Source: JAPLFM01 sp964650885 (GTDB taxonomy: Bacteria; Bacteroidota; Ignavibacteria; Kapaibacteriales; UBA2268). Taken from it: DNA of 14,760 bases. Both the position numbers and the translations under genes were made by a program. Numbering within the stretch: position 1 is the stretch's first letter; each line of letters begins with the position of its first letter. Below the pieces are notes generated by a model. It made no database searches, was not told where the DNA came from, and was given only the letters and a program-made list of their open reading frames with translations. The stretch lies in the NCBI GenBank assembly GCA_964650885.1, contig CAZYXG010000052.1, positions 1 to 14,760 of the forward strand, given 5' to 3'. Shown one piece after another: positions 6,503 through 14,276 of the stretch.

Positions 6503-7514
6503 GTGATAGGTAGAGCAAACTCATTGGAATCGCAAATGGATAAACATACCATACAAATCTGCCATCTGCAAATGCTGAAAAGTATGCAAAAGCATATAAT
6601 CCCAAAGCTGACATAAAACCGAAAGCCCAAGGGATAATAGATTTGAAGTTGCTTGCTTTATTCCTGATGCTCTTGCCAATGAAGATTAATGACAAGATTC
6701 CTGGCAGCCCAAAAGTCAATAGAGAGCCAATATTAGTTCCTCTGCGGAATAAGTTAGCCCAAAATGCATCAATCTCTATATACCAATAGAAACTATCATT
6801 GAAAGCAAAATAATTGCGAATGATATAGAAATTAACTAAATATAAAAGCAAAGATGTAATCGAATATAGATAGAACTTTTTCTGCCAACCATATTTTTGA
6901 AAGTAATAGATTACAGCAAATGGAATTAATATCAAAATTGATTCTTTGGAATAAATTCCAAGTACTAAGGATATGCTAAAAAGCCAAAACTTTTCACTCA
7001 ATACCGAATAAATTCCTAAACAAATAAAGAACAAACAGACTACATCCACCAAGCCAAGTGGTGAAAAATAGAACACTGGAAACGAAAATGAATATAGTAA
7101 TGCGGCAAATACACTGAAACTAAAATCTAATTGCAATACTTTTGCAATGCTATAAAGTACATACATTGTGAGGTAAATGAATAGCAAATTCAATACAATA
7201 AGCGAATATATTGGGCTATCTATTGGCAAAAAACTTGCTAGAATTGGAGTTAGTGGGCGATATGTGTATGGAACTGATATTCCCTCTCCCTTATGCTTTA
7301 AGCCACGAAAATACTGAACATAATTAGCGTACATCTCTGTATCAATGGGATAAACAGATGCTTCATTGCCAGGACGTTTTACTGTCTTTAAAAAAGTTTG
7401 TGGTGAAAGAATCATTGGCAATTCTATTGCAATTGGCAATAAAACTAACATTAATATAGCAATTTGCTTATTTCTGCCAAGCAGTGAAATTAATTTTAAA
7501 AGAAAATTTATCAC
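6471..7514 (-). CDS. Polytopic inner-membrane protein, possibly GT-C-like
   Basis: A 347-residue protein made almost wholly of hydrophobic helices, about eight to ten. The first is at ~18-36. A polar loop follows with an acidic cluster (YPIDTEMYANYVQYFRG, ~55-71) and then YTYRPLTPILASFLP (83-97). Later motifs are SPLGLVD (151-157), LGIYSKESILILIP (185-198) and ADGRFVWYVYPF (316-327). An acidic motif in the first large loop, followed by many helices and a short SKE-P motif, is seen in GT-C glycosyltransferases that use lipid-linked sugars; that is my inference and no family is firmly recognised. It is a lone gene, convergent with the isomerase cluster and divergent from 7598-8299. There is no sugar-gene neighbourhood to support the function. 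Confidence 0.7.
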   Translation of the reverse strand: MINFLLKLISLLGRNKQIAILMLVLLPIAIELPMILSPQTFLKTVKRPGNEASVYPIDTEMYANYVQYFRGLKHKGEGISVPYTYRPLTPILASFLPIDSPIYSLIVLNLLFIYLTMYVLYSIAKVLQLDFSFSVFAALLYSFSFPVFYFSPLGLVDVVCLFFICLGIYSVLSEKFWLFSISLVLGIYSKESILILIPFAVIYYFQKYGWQKKFYLYSITSLLLYLVNFYIIRNYFAFNDSFYWYIEIDAFWANLFRRGTNIGSLLTFGLPGILSLIFIGKSIRNKASNFKSIIPWAFGFMSALGLYAFAYFSAFADGRFVWYVYPFAIPMSLLYLSQKKSSNTFLT

Positions 7515-7597
7515 AATCTGTATTTAAAATTTTAAAAATATGTAATTCAATTATTTTTAGCATAATAATTGCTAATATATGAAAAAATAGGTGAATT

Positions 7598-8299
7598 ATG
7601 ATGAATATTAAACAAATATTTCTACTTCTTTCAGTTTTATTCTCGTTTGGTAGCACAATTGCACAAGAAAACGAAGAAGAAATATTAGATACTACAAGCA
7701 ATACAATCTATGTCGGTCCATTTGTTTCAATGGCTATAGGCTCCAATATAGTAGTTCCGGTAGATGGCAGACAAAATGGAATGGCTTTTACTTCTGTACC
7801 ATCAATGGGATTTCTGCTGAAAGCTCCGCTAATGAAAACTGTGAATCTGAAAGGAGTAGCTATACTTGGATTTGATAATTATGCTTTTGGAATGAAAAAT
7901 TTCAATTCTGGAGAAAATTTCATTCATAATTTCTCCTATACTACCCTCACTGCAATGCTTGATTTTGAAGGAATGCTATTTGGTTTGACTTATGGGATAC
8001 CTGTTTCGGCAAGAAATGGAAACAATATTGACATAAATATCGTTAATAGTTTGGCAGAATTAAAGTTTGGCGGTAACTTTGTATTAATTGAAGATGAAAG
8101 CAGCCAATTCAATATGAATTTCACTTTCGGCTATATGCTTAATGATTTATACAACAATTTTCCGCAGAACGATCCGCTAAAAACAAAAATACCTTATGGC
8201 GATCCAAGGCAGAAAGTTACCGATGAATTTAATCTTAGAGTAGCAAGTTTCAGAATTAGTTTCAACTATCTTTTTAATGTTGGTAAAATCAATCTATAA
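7598..8299 (+). CDS. Exported protein, possible small outer-membrane beta-barrel
   Basis: A 233-residue protein of unknown family. It starts with a signal peptide (MMNIKQIFLLLSVLFSFGSTIAQ, probable cut before ENEEE), followed by a short acidic linker. The rest alternates strand-like stretches and turns with many Phe, Tyr and Gly, for example YVGPFVSMAIGSN, MNFTFGYMLNDLY and VASFRISFNYLFN close to the C-terminus. That pattern fits a small outer-membrane barrel, but no signature motif is present. AGGTG lies about 6 bases before the ATG-ATG start. Its 3' end overlaps the T9SS plug gene by 23 bases, so the two are probably translated together and may act together. A TATTTTTA box, one base off the TAnnTTTG pattern, lies at 7552-7559. 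Confidence 0.7.
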   Translation: MMNIKQIFLLLSVLFSFGSTIAQENEEEILDTTSNTIYVGPFVSMAIGSNIVVPVDGRQNGMAFTSVPSMGFLLKAPLMKTVNLKGVAILGFDNYAFGMKNFNSGENFIHNFSYTTLTAMLDFEGMLFGLTYGIPVSARNGNNIDINIVNSLAELKFGGNFVLIEDESSQFNMNFTFGYMLNDLYNNFPQNDPLKTKIPYGDPRQKVTDEFNLRVASFRISFNYLFNVGKINL

Positions 8300-9623
8300 A
8301 TCGGTTCTCTTTCTTTGCTCCTTGCTCATAGGAGTTGCCATTGCTTGGGCTAGCGACGATGTGAACCCAAGAGATTTGAATATACCCACAAAAATTAGAT
8401 TCATACGTGCCTTTGGCGGAACAGACGAAAAGCTTCCTCCAATTATATTGCTCCAAACGAGTGAAACAAAGAACTACCCAACTCCATTGACTAGCGAATT
8501 CGTTTCTATTGAATTTGATGTATCTGCTTCATCTCCTCCACGATTTTATGCTAGGATTGTGCATTGCAATTCCGATTGGACTGAAACAGAAAATGTATTT
8601 GTTAATAGCTTTGCAATGAAAACTTCGGATATTGATTGGACAAGCTCATTAATATCTAATGGATTCTTCACTCACAGAGGCAAATTCAAATTGCCAAATG
8701 CTCAATTCAAATTCAAATTTTCTGGGAATTATAAAGTTAAAATTATTGACTATAATAACGATTCTACTATAGCTGAAACAAGAATATTTGTAGTGAAGCC
8801 AAAAGCACAAGGTATTTTACTAATGAATACCGATTTGTATGAATCGCAATTTAATACATCGAAAACTTCACTATTTCTTCAGGCATCAGTTGCCACAAGA
8901 GAAAACCTAATAGAGCCAAATATGGCAACAACAGTATTTTATAAGAATCATAGATGGCTTGAGCCATGGATTTGTTCAAACAATGAAAATTTAAAACGTA
9001 ATACTGCTTTCCGATATAAAATACATGAATCAGTAAGTGGCTTTGCAAGCTTTGGGAAAAATTTCAGAATAGAAAATTTACCTGCTGAAAATGGCTATAG
9101 AATATTAGATTTGACAAACACAACATACTATAGGCAATCGAACGCACTTCAACGCATATTTTTCAGCGAAATACCACGTAATGGAAGCTTTACAATTCAA
9201 GACGACGATGGTGCAATGATAAGCGGGAATTTGGGAAATTACTTCGATGATTATGTTTATACAGAATTTATATTAGACCCAATTAACTTAGAGCCAAAGA
9301 ATGATGTTTTCGTTACTGGTTCGTTCAATAATTGGAAACCAAATAAAGACTGGCAAATGTTTTTCGACAACAACGACAAACTTTACAAACTTCGCCAATG
9401 GGTTCGCCGAGGAAGACATAGCTATCTATACACCACTGGCACACTTAATTACGAAACCAATACTGTTACGAATTATTCCAACGATGAATTTGAGGGTAAC
9501 ACTTCCTACACAGGACACACCTATATAGCAATGACCTACTATAAAGAAATAGAAGATGGTGGCTACGAAGCACTAATTTGCATAACTGCATCATCAATAT
9601 ATGGCAGCATAAATACTCAATAA
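8277..9623 (+). CDS. T9SS plug protein (DUF5103 family)
   Basis: A 448-residue protein of the DUF5103 family. Family members, known from the structure of the SprA translocon of Flavobacterium, plug one side of the T9SS outer-membrane pore. After a signal peptide (MLVKSIYKSVLFLCSLLIGVAIAWA) comes the N-terminal domain with its hallmarks: PIILLQTSE, FYARIVHCNSDWTE, then a stretch ending PNAQFKFKFSGNYKVKI and RIFVVKP (~residue 175). The C-terminal domain has VFVTGSFNNWK (E-set-like, ~345) and a GRHSYLYTTG strand, also typical. Length is in the family range. The start overlaps the upstream gene by 23 bases; no better start is present, because this ATG begins the signal peptide. It points to a functioning T9SS, as does the PorZ-like gene about 4.6 kb away. 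Convergent with comM across a 460-base gap. Confidence 0.82.
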   Translation: MLVKSIYKSVLFLCSLLIGVAIAWASDDVNPRDLNIPTKIRFIRAFGGTDEKLPPIILLQTSETKNYPTPLTSEFVSIEFDVSASSPPRFYARIVHCNSDWTETENVFVNSFAMKTSDIDWTSSLISNGFFTHRGKFKLPNAQFKFKFSGNYKVKIIDYNNDSTIAETRIFVVKPKAQGILLMNTDLYESQFNTSKTSLFLQASVATRENLIEPNMATTVFYKNHRWLEPWICSNNENLKRNTAFRYKIHESVSGFASFGKNFRIENLPAENGYRILDLTNTTYYRQSNALQRIFFSEIPRNGSFTIQDDDGAMISGNLGNYFDDYVYTEFILDPINLEPKNDVFVTGSFNNWKPNKDWQMFFDNNDKLYKLRQWVRRGRHSYLYTTGTLNYETNTVTNYSNDEFEGNTSYTGHTYIAMTYYKEIEDGGYEALICITASSIYGSINTQ

Positions 9624-9863
9624 CCGAAAGAACTTAATTTGCATTTGGGAGCTAAGTCATTTGGGGATTATTTTGTGTATTAACGACACGGAAATGAATT
9701 CCTAGAAATTAGCAAGAATAGAAAACTAGAAATTGAAAACCCAAATGTAGCAATAGCTTATAAAAACAAAATTTCTGGTTTTAGCAATTCAATTAGCTTA
9801 CCTAGTTATTTACTATCAGAACCCGAAGGTGAATATAGTTATGGAGATGATATTCAATTTTAA
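9624..9863 (+). pseudogene. Possible decayed coding remnant after the plug gene
   Basis: In the same frame as the plug gene, right after its TAA (9621-9623), 19 sense codons (PKELNLHLGAKSFGDYFVY) lead to a TAA at 9681-9683, then 59 more sense codons run to TAA at 9861-9863. The second stretch reads like ordinary protein (for instance ISLPSYLLSEPEGEYSYGDD) but has no ATG. I do not recognise the family. It may be the remnant of a lost gene, or chance. The plug protein looks complete without it. Confidence 0.3.
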
Positions 9864-10083
9864 ATATTCACTGCATTAACTGAAATAGAATTCTAAGCAT
9901 CTCGTTTTATAAAAGTAATTTTGCGATTCCAGACGAAAGAAAATAAATCTTTCTCAAATTCAAGATGACAGAAAAAAAATATTTTACTGCATTTCACTGC
10001 AAAATATATTTCCAGAAAAATGGCGAAGAGTTTAACCTAAGTAAGTTTGTGATTGTGAAGTAAAGCAAAGTTAACTTCTCTTC
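9864..10083. other. Intergenic region between the decayed frame and comM
   Basis: A 220-base stretch with no gene that I can support. It holds a short hairpin-like element (ATCTT at 9947-9951 and AAGAT at 9962-9966, followed by GACAG). ACTGCATT occurs twice (near 9868 and 9986). Before the comM stop, GAAGT and ACTTC form an imperfect inverted repeat (10057-10078), too weak to call a terminator. Confidence 0.4.
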
Positions 10084-11625
10084 TTACTTCCAGTATTCTC
10101 TATCTAAGCTGCGGTATTGAATTGCTTCGCTTATGTGGGCGACTGTTATATTTGCTGCTCCTTCCATATCGGCTATAGTGCGGGCTACTTTCTTTATTCT
10201 ATCGTGGGCTCTTGCCGATAAATTCATTCGTTTCATAGCCACTTCAAGCAGTGCTTCGCAAGCACCATCTAGCACGCAGTATTCGGCTATATGTTTAGAT
10301 TCCATATCCGCATTCTTATGTAATGTAGGTTTTTCGGCAAATCTCTTTATTTGAATTTGTCTGGCTGCTATCACTCGCTGTCTCACATCTATGCTAGGTT
10401 CGGCTTTTCGCTTGGAGCTTAGATCTTGGAATTTAACAGCTGGCACTTCTATATGAATATCAATCCTATCGAGTAGCGGACCCGATATTTTGCCAATATA
10501 TTTCTGAACTTGCTGCGGTGTGCAAGAGCAATCCTTCATTGGATTGCCAAAATTACCACAAGGGCACGGATTCATTGAGCAAACCAGCATAAAATTGGCT
10601 GGGTATTCCACAGTAAGTCGAGTTCTGGAAATTACAATTTTCTTTTCTTCAATTGGTTGCCTAAGCACCTCAAGCACGTTTCTAGCAAATTCAGGCAGCT
10701 CATCTAAAAATAGCACCCCATGGTGGGCCAAAGAAATCTCACCAGGGCGAATTTTACTCATTCCACCGCCAACAAGTGCAGCATCGGAAATAGTATGGTG
10801 TGGCGAACGGAAAGGCCTATTGGTTACCAATGCCTCACCCTTTTCGAGCATACCAGAAACGGAATGAATTTTAGTTGTTTCAAGCGATTCACTCAAACTG
10901 AGCGGTGGCAAAATTCCTGGCAATCTTTGAGCAATCATAGTTTTGCCCGAACCTGGTGGCCCAATCATTAGTAAGTTGTGTCCGCCAGCTGCTGCTATTT
11001 CAAGTGCCCGTTTCACATTTTCTTGCCCTTTCACATCCGCTAAATCTTTGGAAATATTTGCTAAGTTGTTGTTAAAGATAGAATCCAAATCAATAAATGT
11101 AGGTTCTATTTTCAAATCCTTATTTAAGTAATCAACTGCTTGGCGAAGATTCTCAACTGGTATCACATCTAAAGTATTGACTAAAGCGGCTTCTTCGGCA
11201 TTTGCTTTGGGTAGTATTATTCGTTTATAGCCAAGTTTACTTGCTTCGTAGGATATAGATAAACTTCCGTGTATTTTTCGCAGAGTGCCATCTAAAGCAA
11301 GTTCACCAAGTATTATGCAGTCAGCCAAATTATCTTTATCCACCACCCCAGTGGAAGCCAGCAATCCAATTGCTATTGGCAGATCGAATGCACTACCTTC
11401 TTTTTTAATGTCGGCTGGAGCTAAATTTACTGTGATTTTCTTATTCGGAAATATATATTGTGAGTTCTTAATAGCAGCGGTTACTCTTTCTCGGCTTTCT
11501 TTCACAGCCGAATCGGGCAAGCCAACTATTGTAAAGTTCGGAAGAGCGTTATCCAAGTGGGTTTCAATTTCCACTCGGAAAGCATCTATACCATAAACTG
11601 TTGCTGAAAATAATTGTGAATACAT
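10084..11625 (-). CDS. comM: ComM/YifB-family AAA+ ATPase (Mg-chelatase-like)
   Basis: A 513-residue protein with the complete YifB/ComM layout. The N-terminal Lon-like ChlI domain (residues 1-~170) has IVGLPDSAVKESRERV, VNLAPADIKKEGSAFDLPIA and LGELALDG. The AAA+ core has Walker A GPPGSGKT at 222-229 and Walker B VLFLDE at 304-309, plus FRSPHHTISDAALVGGG. The insert CPCGNFGNPMKDCSC carries four cysteines (354, 356, 366, 368) and is typical of the family. The C-terminal Mg-chelatase domain ends in SARAHDRIKKVARTIADMEG. In Vibrio cholerae ComM is a hexameric helicase that moves branches during natural transformation; YifB-like proteins are widespread even without known competence. Alone on its strand, divergent from crcB. 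Whether this organism is transformable cannot be told from here. Confidence 0.95.
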   Translation of the reverse strand: MYSQLFSATVYGIDAFRVEIETHLDNALPNFTIVGLPDSAVKESRERVTAAIKNSQYIFPNKKITVNLAPADIKKEGSAFDLPIAIGLLASTGVVDKDNLADCIILGELALDGTLRKIHGSLSISYEASKLGYKRIILPKANAEEAALVNTLDVIPVENLRQAVDYLNKDLKIEPTFIDLDSIFNNNLANISKDLADVKGQENVKRALEIAAAGGHNLLMIGPPGSGKTMIAQRLPGILPPLSLSESLETTKIHSVSGMLEKGEALVTNRPFRSPHHTISDAALVGGGMSKIRPGEISLAHHGVLFLDELPEFARNVLEVLRQPIEEKKIVISRTRLTVEYPANFMLVCSMNPCPCGNFGNPMKDCSCTPQQVQKYIGKISGPLLDRIDIHIEVPAVKFQDLSSKRKAEPSIDVRQRVIAARQIQIKRFAEKPTLHKNADMESKHIAEYCVLDGACEALLEVAMKRMNLSARAHDRIKKVARTIADMEGAANITVAHISEAIQYRSLDREYWK

Positions 11626-11740
11626 ACTTATTTTAACTATAAATTCTATAATTAAACAAATTAAGGAAAAGAAATTAGAAAATATAATGTAAAGCTAAAT
11701 TTATGATTAATATTTGCAATAAGAGTTAAAGTAAATTCAG

Positions 11741-11748
11741 TATTTTTG
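11741..11748 (+). promoter_or_regulatory. Bacteroidota-type -7 promoter box before crcB
   Basis: TATTTTTG matches TAnnTTTG exactly and ends 33 bases before the crcB start. A possible -33 element, TTG at 11714-11716, lies 24 bases upstream, slightly long. The leader contains no recognisable fluoride riboswitch. Confidence 0.45.
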
Positions 11749-11781
11749 TTTTAAAGAATTTAATTATCAAGAAAATAAAAA

Positions 11782-12153
11782 ATGAATATTCTCTTAGTTG
11801 CAATTGGAGGAGCTTGTGGCTCTGTGCTTAGGTATTTGGCCAGTCGGTATGCAAATGTAAATTGGATACTGTTCGATTTGCCGATAGGCACAATTTTGGT
11901 AAATGTAGTTGGCTGTTTTCTGATTGGCTTTTTGTCGGTATTTCTTGCCACTCCCGAAAAAGATAACTATCGGCTTCTGTTAATTGTGGGATTATTGGGT
12001 GGCTTCACCACTTTTTCTGCTTTCGGTATAGAAACATATCAACTTTTGCAAAGTGGCAAATCATTTACAGCATTGCTGAATATTACCATTAGCATAGTGC
12101 TTGGTTTGGCAGCTGTAACAATGGGCTATTTGCTTAGCAAACGCATTTTTTGA
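11782..12153 (+). CDS. crcB: Fluoride channel CrcB/FluC
   Basis: A 123-residue, four-helix membrane protein. Fluc channels are dual-topology dimers that let fluoride leave the cell. All family signatures are visible: GGACGSVLRYLASR near residue 9, PIGTILVNVVGCFLIGF at ~34-50, and GLLGGFTTFSAFGIE at ~70-84, which includes the TTFS motif lining the pore. Length is normal. It is a single gene; one copy is in view, as expected for a homodimer. It ends two bases before the stop of the convergent gene at 12156. Upstream is a TATTTTTG promoter box. Confidence 0.96.
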   Translation: MNILLVAIGGACGSVLRYLASRYANVNWILFDLPIGTILVNVVGCFLIGFLSVFLATPEKDNYRLLLIVGLLGGFTTFSAFGIETYQLLQSGKSFTALLNITISIVLGLAAVTMGYLLSKRIF

Positions 12154-12155
12154 GA

Positions 12156-12746
12156 TTACCCTTCTAAAGTAGCTTTATTAATTGCTTTTGCTTCATCAGT
12201 TGTCTTAGCAATTGACGTAACTGCTTTATCCACAGGACGAAACACAAACAATACAATAACAGTTATGGACGAGAAAAGTCCTAAAGTTGTAGCGGAATTC
12301 AGCAAAATACTTTTAAATCGGGCAATGAAAAACTCATAGACCCCAGGATCGCTAAACTCTCTAATATTATTGAAATAAACAACTTGGGCAAGCTGCCAAT
12401 CGTAATAAATATTTAAGAAACTTATAGGCGAAAACCCAAAGAATAGCACAGCCATCATAAAAAGCCAGCCGTGTTTGCGAAAATTGGTGTACGATGTGAA
12501 TGAGAATATCAAAAACATTACAAAAGATACTAAATAAGCAATATCTGTATAAGCTGCTGAGATTGTGAATGCATAAACAGATTGTACTCTTTCTTCATTG
12601 AGCAAGCCAGGACGCAATGCAAAGTCGGAAGTTGGCATAAACAAATCAAAGGCAACAACTGAGCGAACTAAGCTTCCACCCACCCAAACACACATTCCCA
12701 AGAGAAAAAATCCCAGTAGTAACTTTTGGTATGTTTTTAAAATCAT
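12156..12746 (-). CDS. Membrane protein of unknown function, four helices
   Basis: A 196-residue protein I do not recognise. Four hydrophobic segments are visible at about 8-32, 58-84, 93-113 and 147-170. A loop of ~25 residues after the first helix carries acidic and polar residues (LRPGLLNEERVQ). A second polar loop at 115-145 is rich in aromatics (YYDWQLAQVVYFNNIREF). The tail is a charged, alanine-rich stretch ending AKAINKATLEG. No catalytic or transport motif stands out. It converges on crcB with a two-base gap and diverges from murF. Consistent composition and length, and a start at the only sensible ATG, support a real gene. Confidence 0.75.
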   Translation of the reverse strand: MILKTYQKLLLGFFLLGMCVWVGGSLVRSVVAFDLFMPTSDFALRPGLLNEERVQSVYAFTISAAYTDIAYLVSFVMFLIFSFTSYTNFRKHGWLFMMAVLFFGFSPISFLNIYYDWQLAQVVYFNNIREFSDPGVYEFFIARFKSILLNSATTLGLFSSITVIVLFVFRPVDKAVTSIAKTTDEAKAINKATLEG

Positions 12747-12846
12747 AGAAATAAATTTTAATTGAAGAAATCTAATGAAACTAAATTACGTCATTATCAG
12801 TTAATTTGCATAAACATTCTTCCACCAATTTGAATTTTATTTAGAA

Positions 12847-14265
12847 ATGTCAGAAATTATGAACCCAACTCAGAACTTTGCAGAGTTTTCTTTTGAAAAC
12901 ATGGTTGCTATTTTTGGAGTGCAATCCTTTGTGAACATTCCTCAAAACTCCAATTATATTGGGGTCAGCACAGACACTCGCTCAATTACTTTGGGCAATA
13001 TATTCGTTGCACTTATAGGCGAGGTCTTCGATGCACACACCAAGATAGCCGATGCTTTTGAAAATGGAGCAGCTGTTTGCATTGTAGAGAAAAAATGGTT
13101 AGAAAGCAATGCAGATTATTTCCCAAATAAAAGTTTTATTGTGGTAGAAAACACTTTGCATAGTTTGGCAGAGATTGCCCATTACCACAGAAAGAGATTT
13201 CATTTGCCAATAATAGCTGTAGTTGGCTCCAATGGTAAAACAACTACAAAAGAGATAATTGCTAATGTGCTGGCAAGCAAAGGCAAAATATTGAAAACCT
13301 ATGGCAATTACAACAACCAAGTTGGTGTTCCGCTAATGCTTTTAATGCTTGACGATTCTTATAAATATGCAGTACTTGAGATAGGAACAAATGAACCTGG
13401 CGAAGTGTCATTGCTTTCTAAAGTAGCAAATCCTACACAAGCAATAATCACAAACATTGGCTTAGAGCATTTGGAAAAGCTAATTGATATAGATGGTGTT
13501 GAAATGGAAGAAACATCTATTATTGCTCATTTGCTTAGACACCACGGTTTTGCTTATTTGAATTGCGATGACCCAAGACTTGGCAAGTACGCACAATTAA
13601 TTGAACAAAATATGACTTTCGGAATCGGTTCTGATTTTGCAGTCAATGGCTCTGTGGAATACGATGCTGAGCTGAAACCAATAATAAGTGTGAAAATAGA
13701 AGAAACAGAATTTACAGTAACTTCAAACATAATCGGCTATGCTGGAGCTATCAACTCGCTTGGAGCAATAGCCATTGGAATACACAATGAAGTTAGCATA
13801 GAAGATATTATTAAAAGTATAAATAGCTTCAAACCGCTTCAAGGTACTGGCTATGCACGTATGGCATTAGAAAAGCTATCTGGATTTACATTGCTAAACG
13901 ATTGCTACAACGCTAATCCATCATCTATGGAAATGGCTCTGAAAACAATTGGGAATTTGCAAGCAAGTGGAAAGAAAATTGCAGTGCTTGGCGAAATGCG
14001 AGAACTTGGCGATGCATCTGCCGAATCGCATTTGGATATTATTACTCTTGCAGAAAATGTTTGCGATATAGTTTATACGTTTGGAAATGATTTCACAGCT
14101 GCCGCAAAAGAAATTAAAGGCAAAACTGAGGCTTTCGAGAGCAAAGAAGAACTTATCTTGCACCTGAAAAACAACATTGCAGCCAATGATCTCATATTAG
14201 TGAAAGGTTCACGTGGCTGCCGAATGGAAGAAATAGTTCTTGCAATGCGTGCTATTGTCAATTAA
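12847..14265 (+). CDS. murF: UDP-MurNAc-tripeptide:D-Ala-D-Ala ligase
   Basis: MurF adds D-Ala-D-Ala to the UDP-MurNAc-tripeptide, the last cytoplasmic step of the peptidoglycan precursor. The 472-residue protein shows the three Mur ligase domains. The N-terminal domain has GVSTDTR (39-45) and FVALIGEVFDAH. The central ATPase has the P-loop VVGSNGKTTTKE (125-136), TYGNYNNQVGVPL, LEIGTNEPGE and ITNIGLEHLE. The C-terminal domain has LNDCYNANPSSMEMAL, VLGEMRELG and VKGSRGCRMEE. The TYGNYNNQVGVPL and DCYNANP motifs favour MurF over the other Mur ligases. Start: ATG 12847; a second ATG four codons on cannot be excluded. In classical division clusters mraY follows murF; here a YdjM-like gene follows after 11 bases, so the cluster is split in this genome. 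Confidence 0.95.
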   Translation: MSEIMNPTQNFAEFSFENMVAIFGVQSFVNIPQNSNYIGVSTDTRSITLGNIFVALIGEVFDAHTKIADAFENGAAVCIVEKKWLESNADYFPNKSFIVVENTLHSLAEIAHYHRKRFHLPIIAVVGSNGKTTTKEIIANVLASKGKILKTYGNYNNQVGVPLMLLMLDDSYKYAVLEIGTNEPGEVSLLSKVANPTQAIITNIGLEHLEKLIDIDGVEMEETSIIAHLLRHHGFAYLNCDDPRLGKYAQLIEQNMTFGIGSDFAVNGSVEYDAELKPIISVKIEETEFTVTSNIIGYAGAINSLGAIAIGIHNEVSIEDIIKSINSFKPLQGTGYARMALEKLSGFTLLNDCYNANPSSMEMALKTIGNLQASGKKIAVLGEMRELGDASAESHLDIITLAENVCDIVYTFGNDFTAAAKEIKGKTEAFESKEELILHLKNNIAANDLILVKGSRGCRMEEIVLAMRAIVN

Positions 14266-14276
14266 CAAATGAGTAA

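Noticed and set aside
7468..7701. Minus-strand 77-residue open frame across the divergent gap
   Set aside because: It overlaps the ends of two better-supported genes on both sides, has low-complexity hydrophobic content and resembles no known protein.
10520..10971. Open frames antisense to comM (and similar ones antisense to ribH, murF and the isomerases)
   Set aside because: They are shadows of strongly conserved genes; antisense frames inside identical repeats also recur identically (for example opposite copies A and B), as expected for shadows.
11626..11781. Fluoride riboswitch before crcB
   Set aside because: I looked for the conserved GG-GATGG start and pseudoknot pattern and found nothing like it; the leader is almost all A and T.
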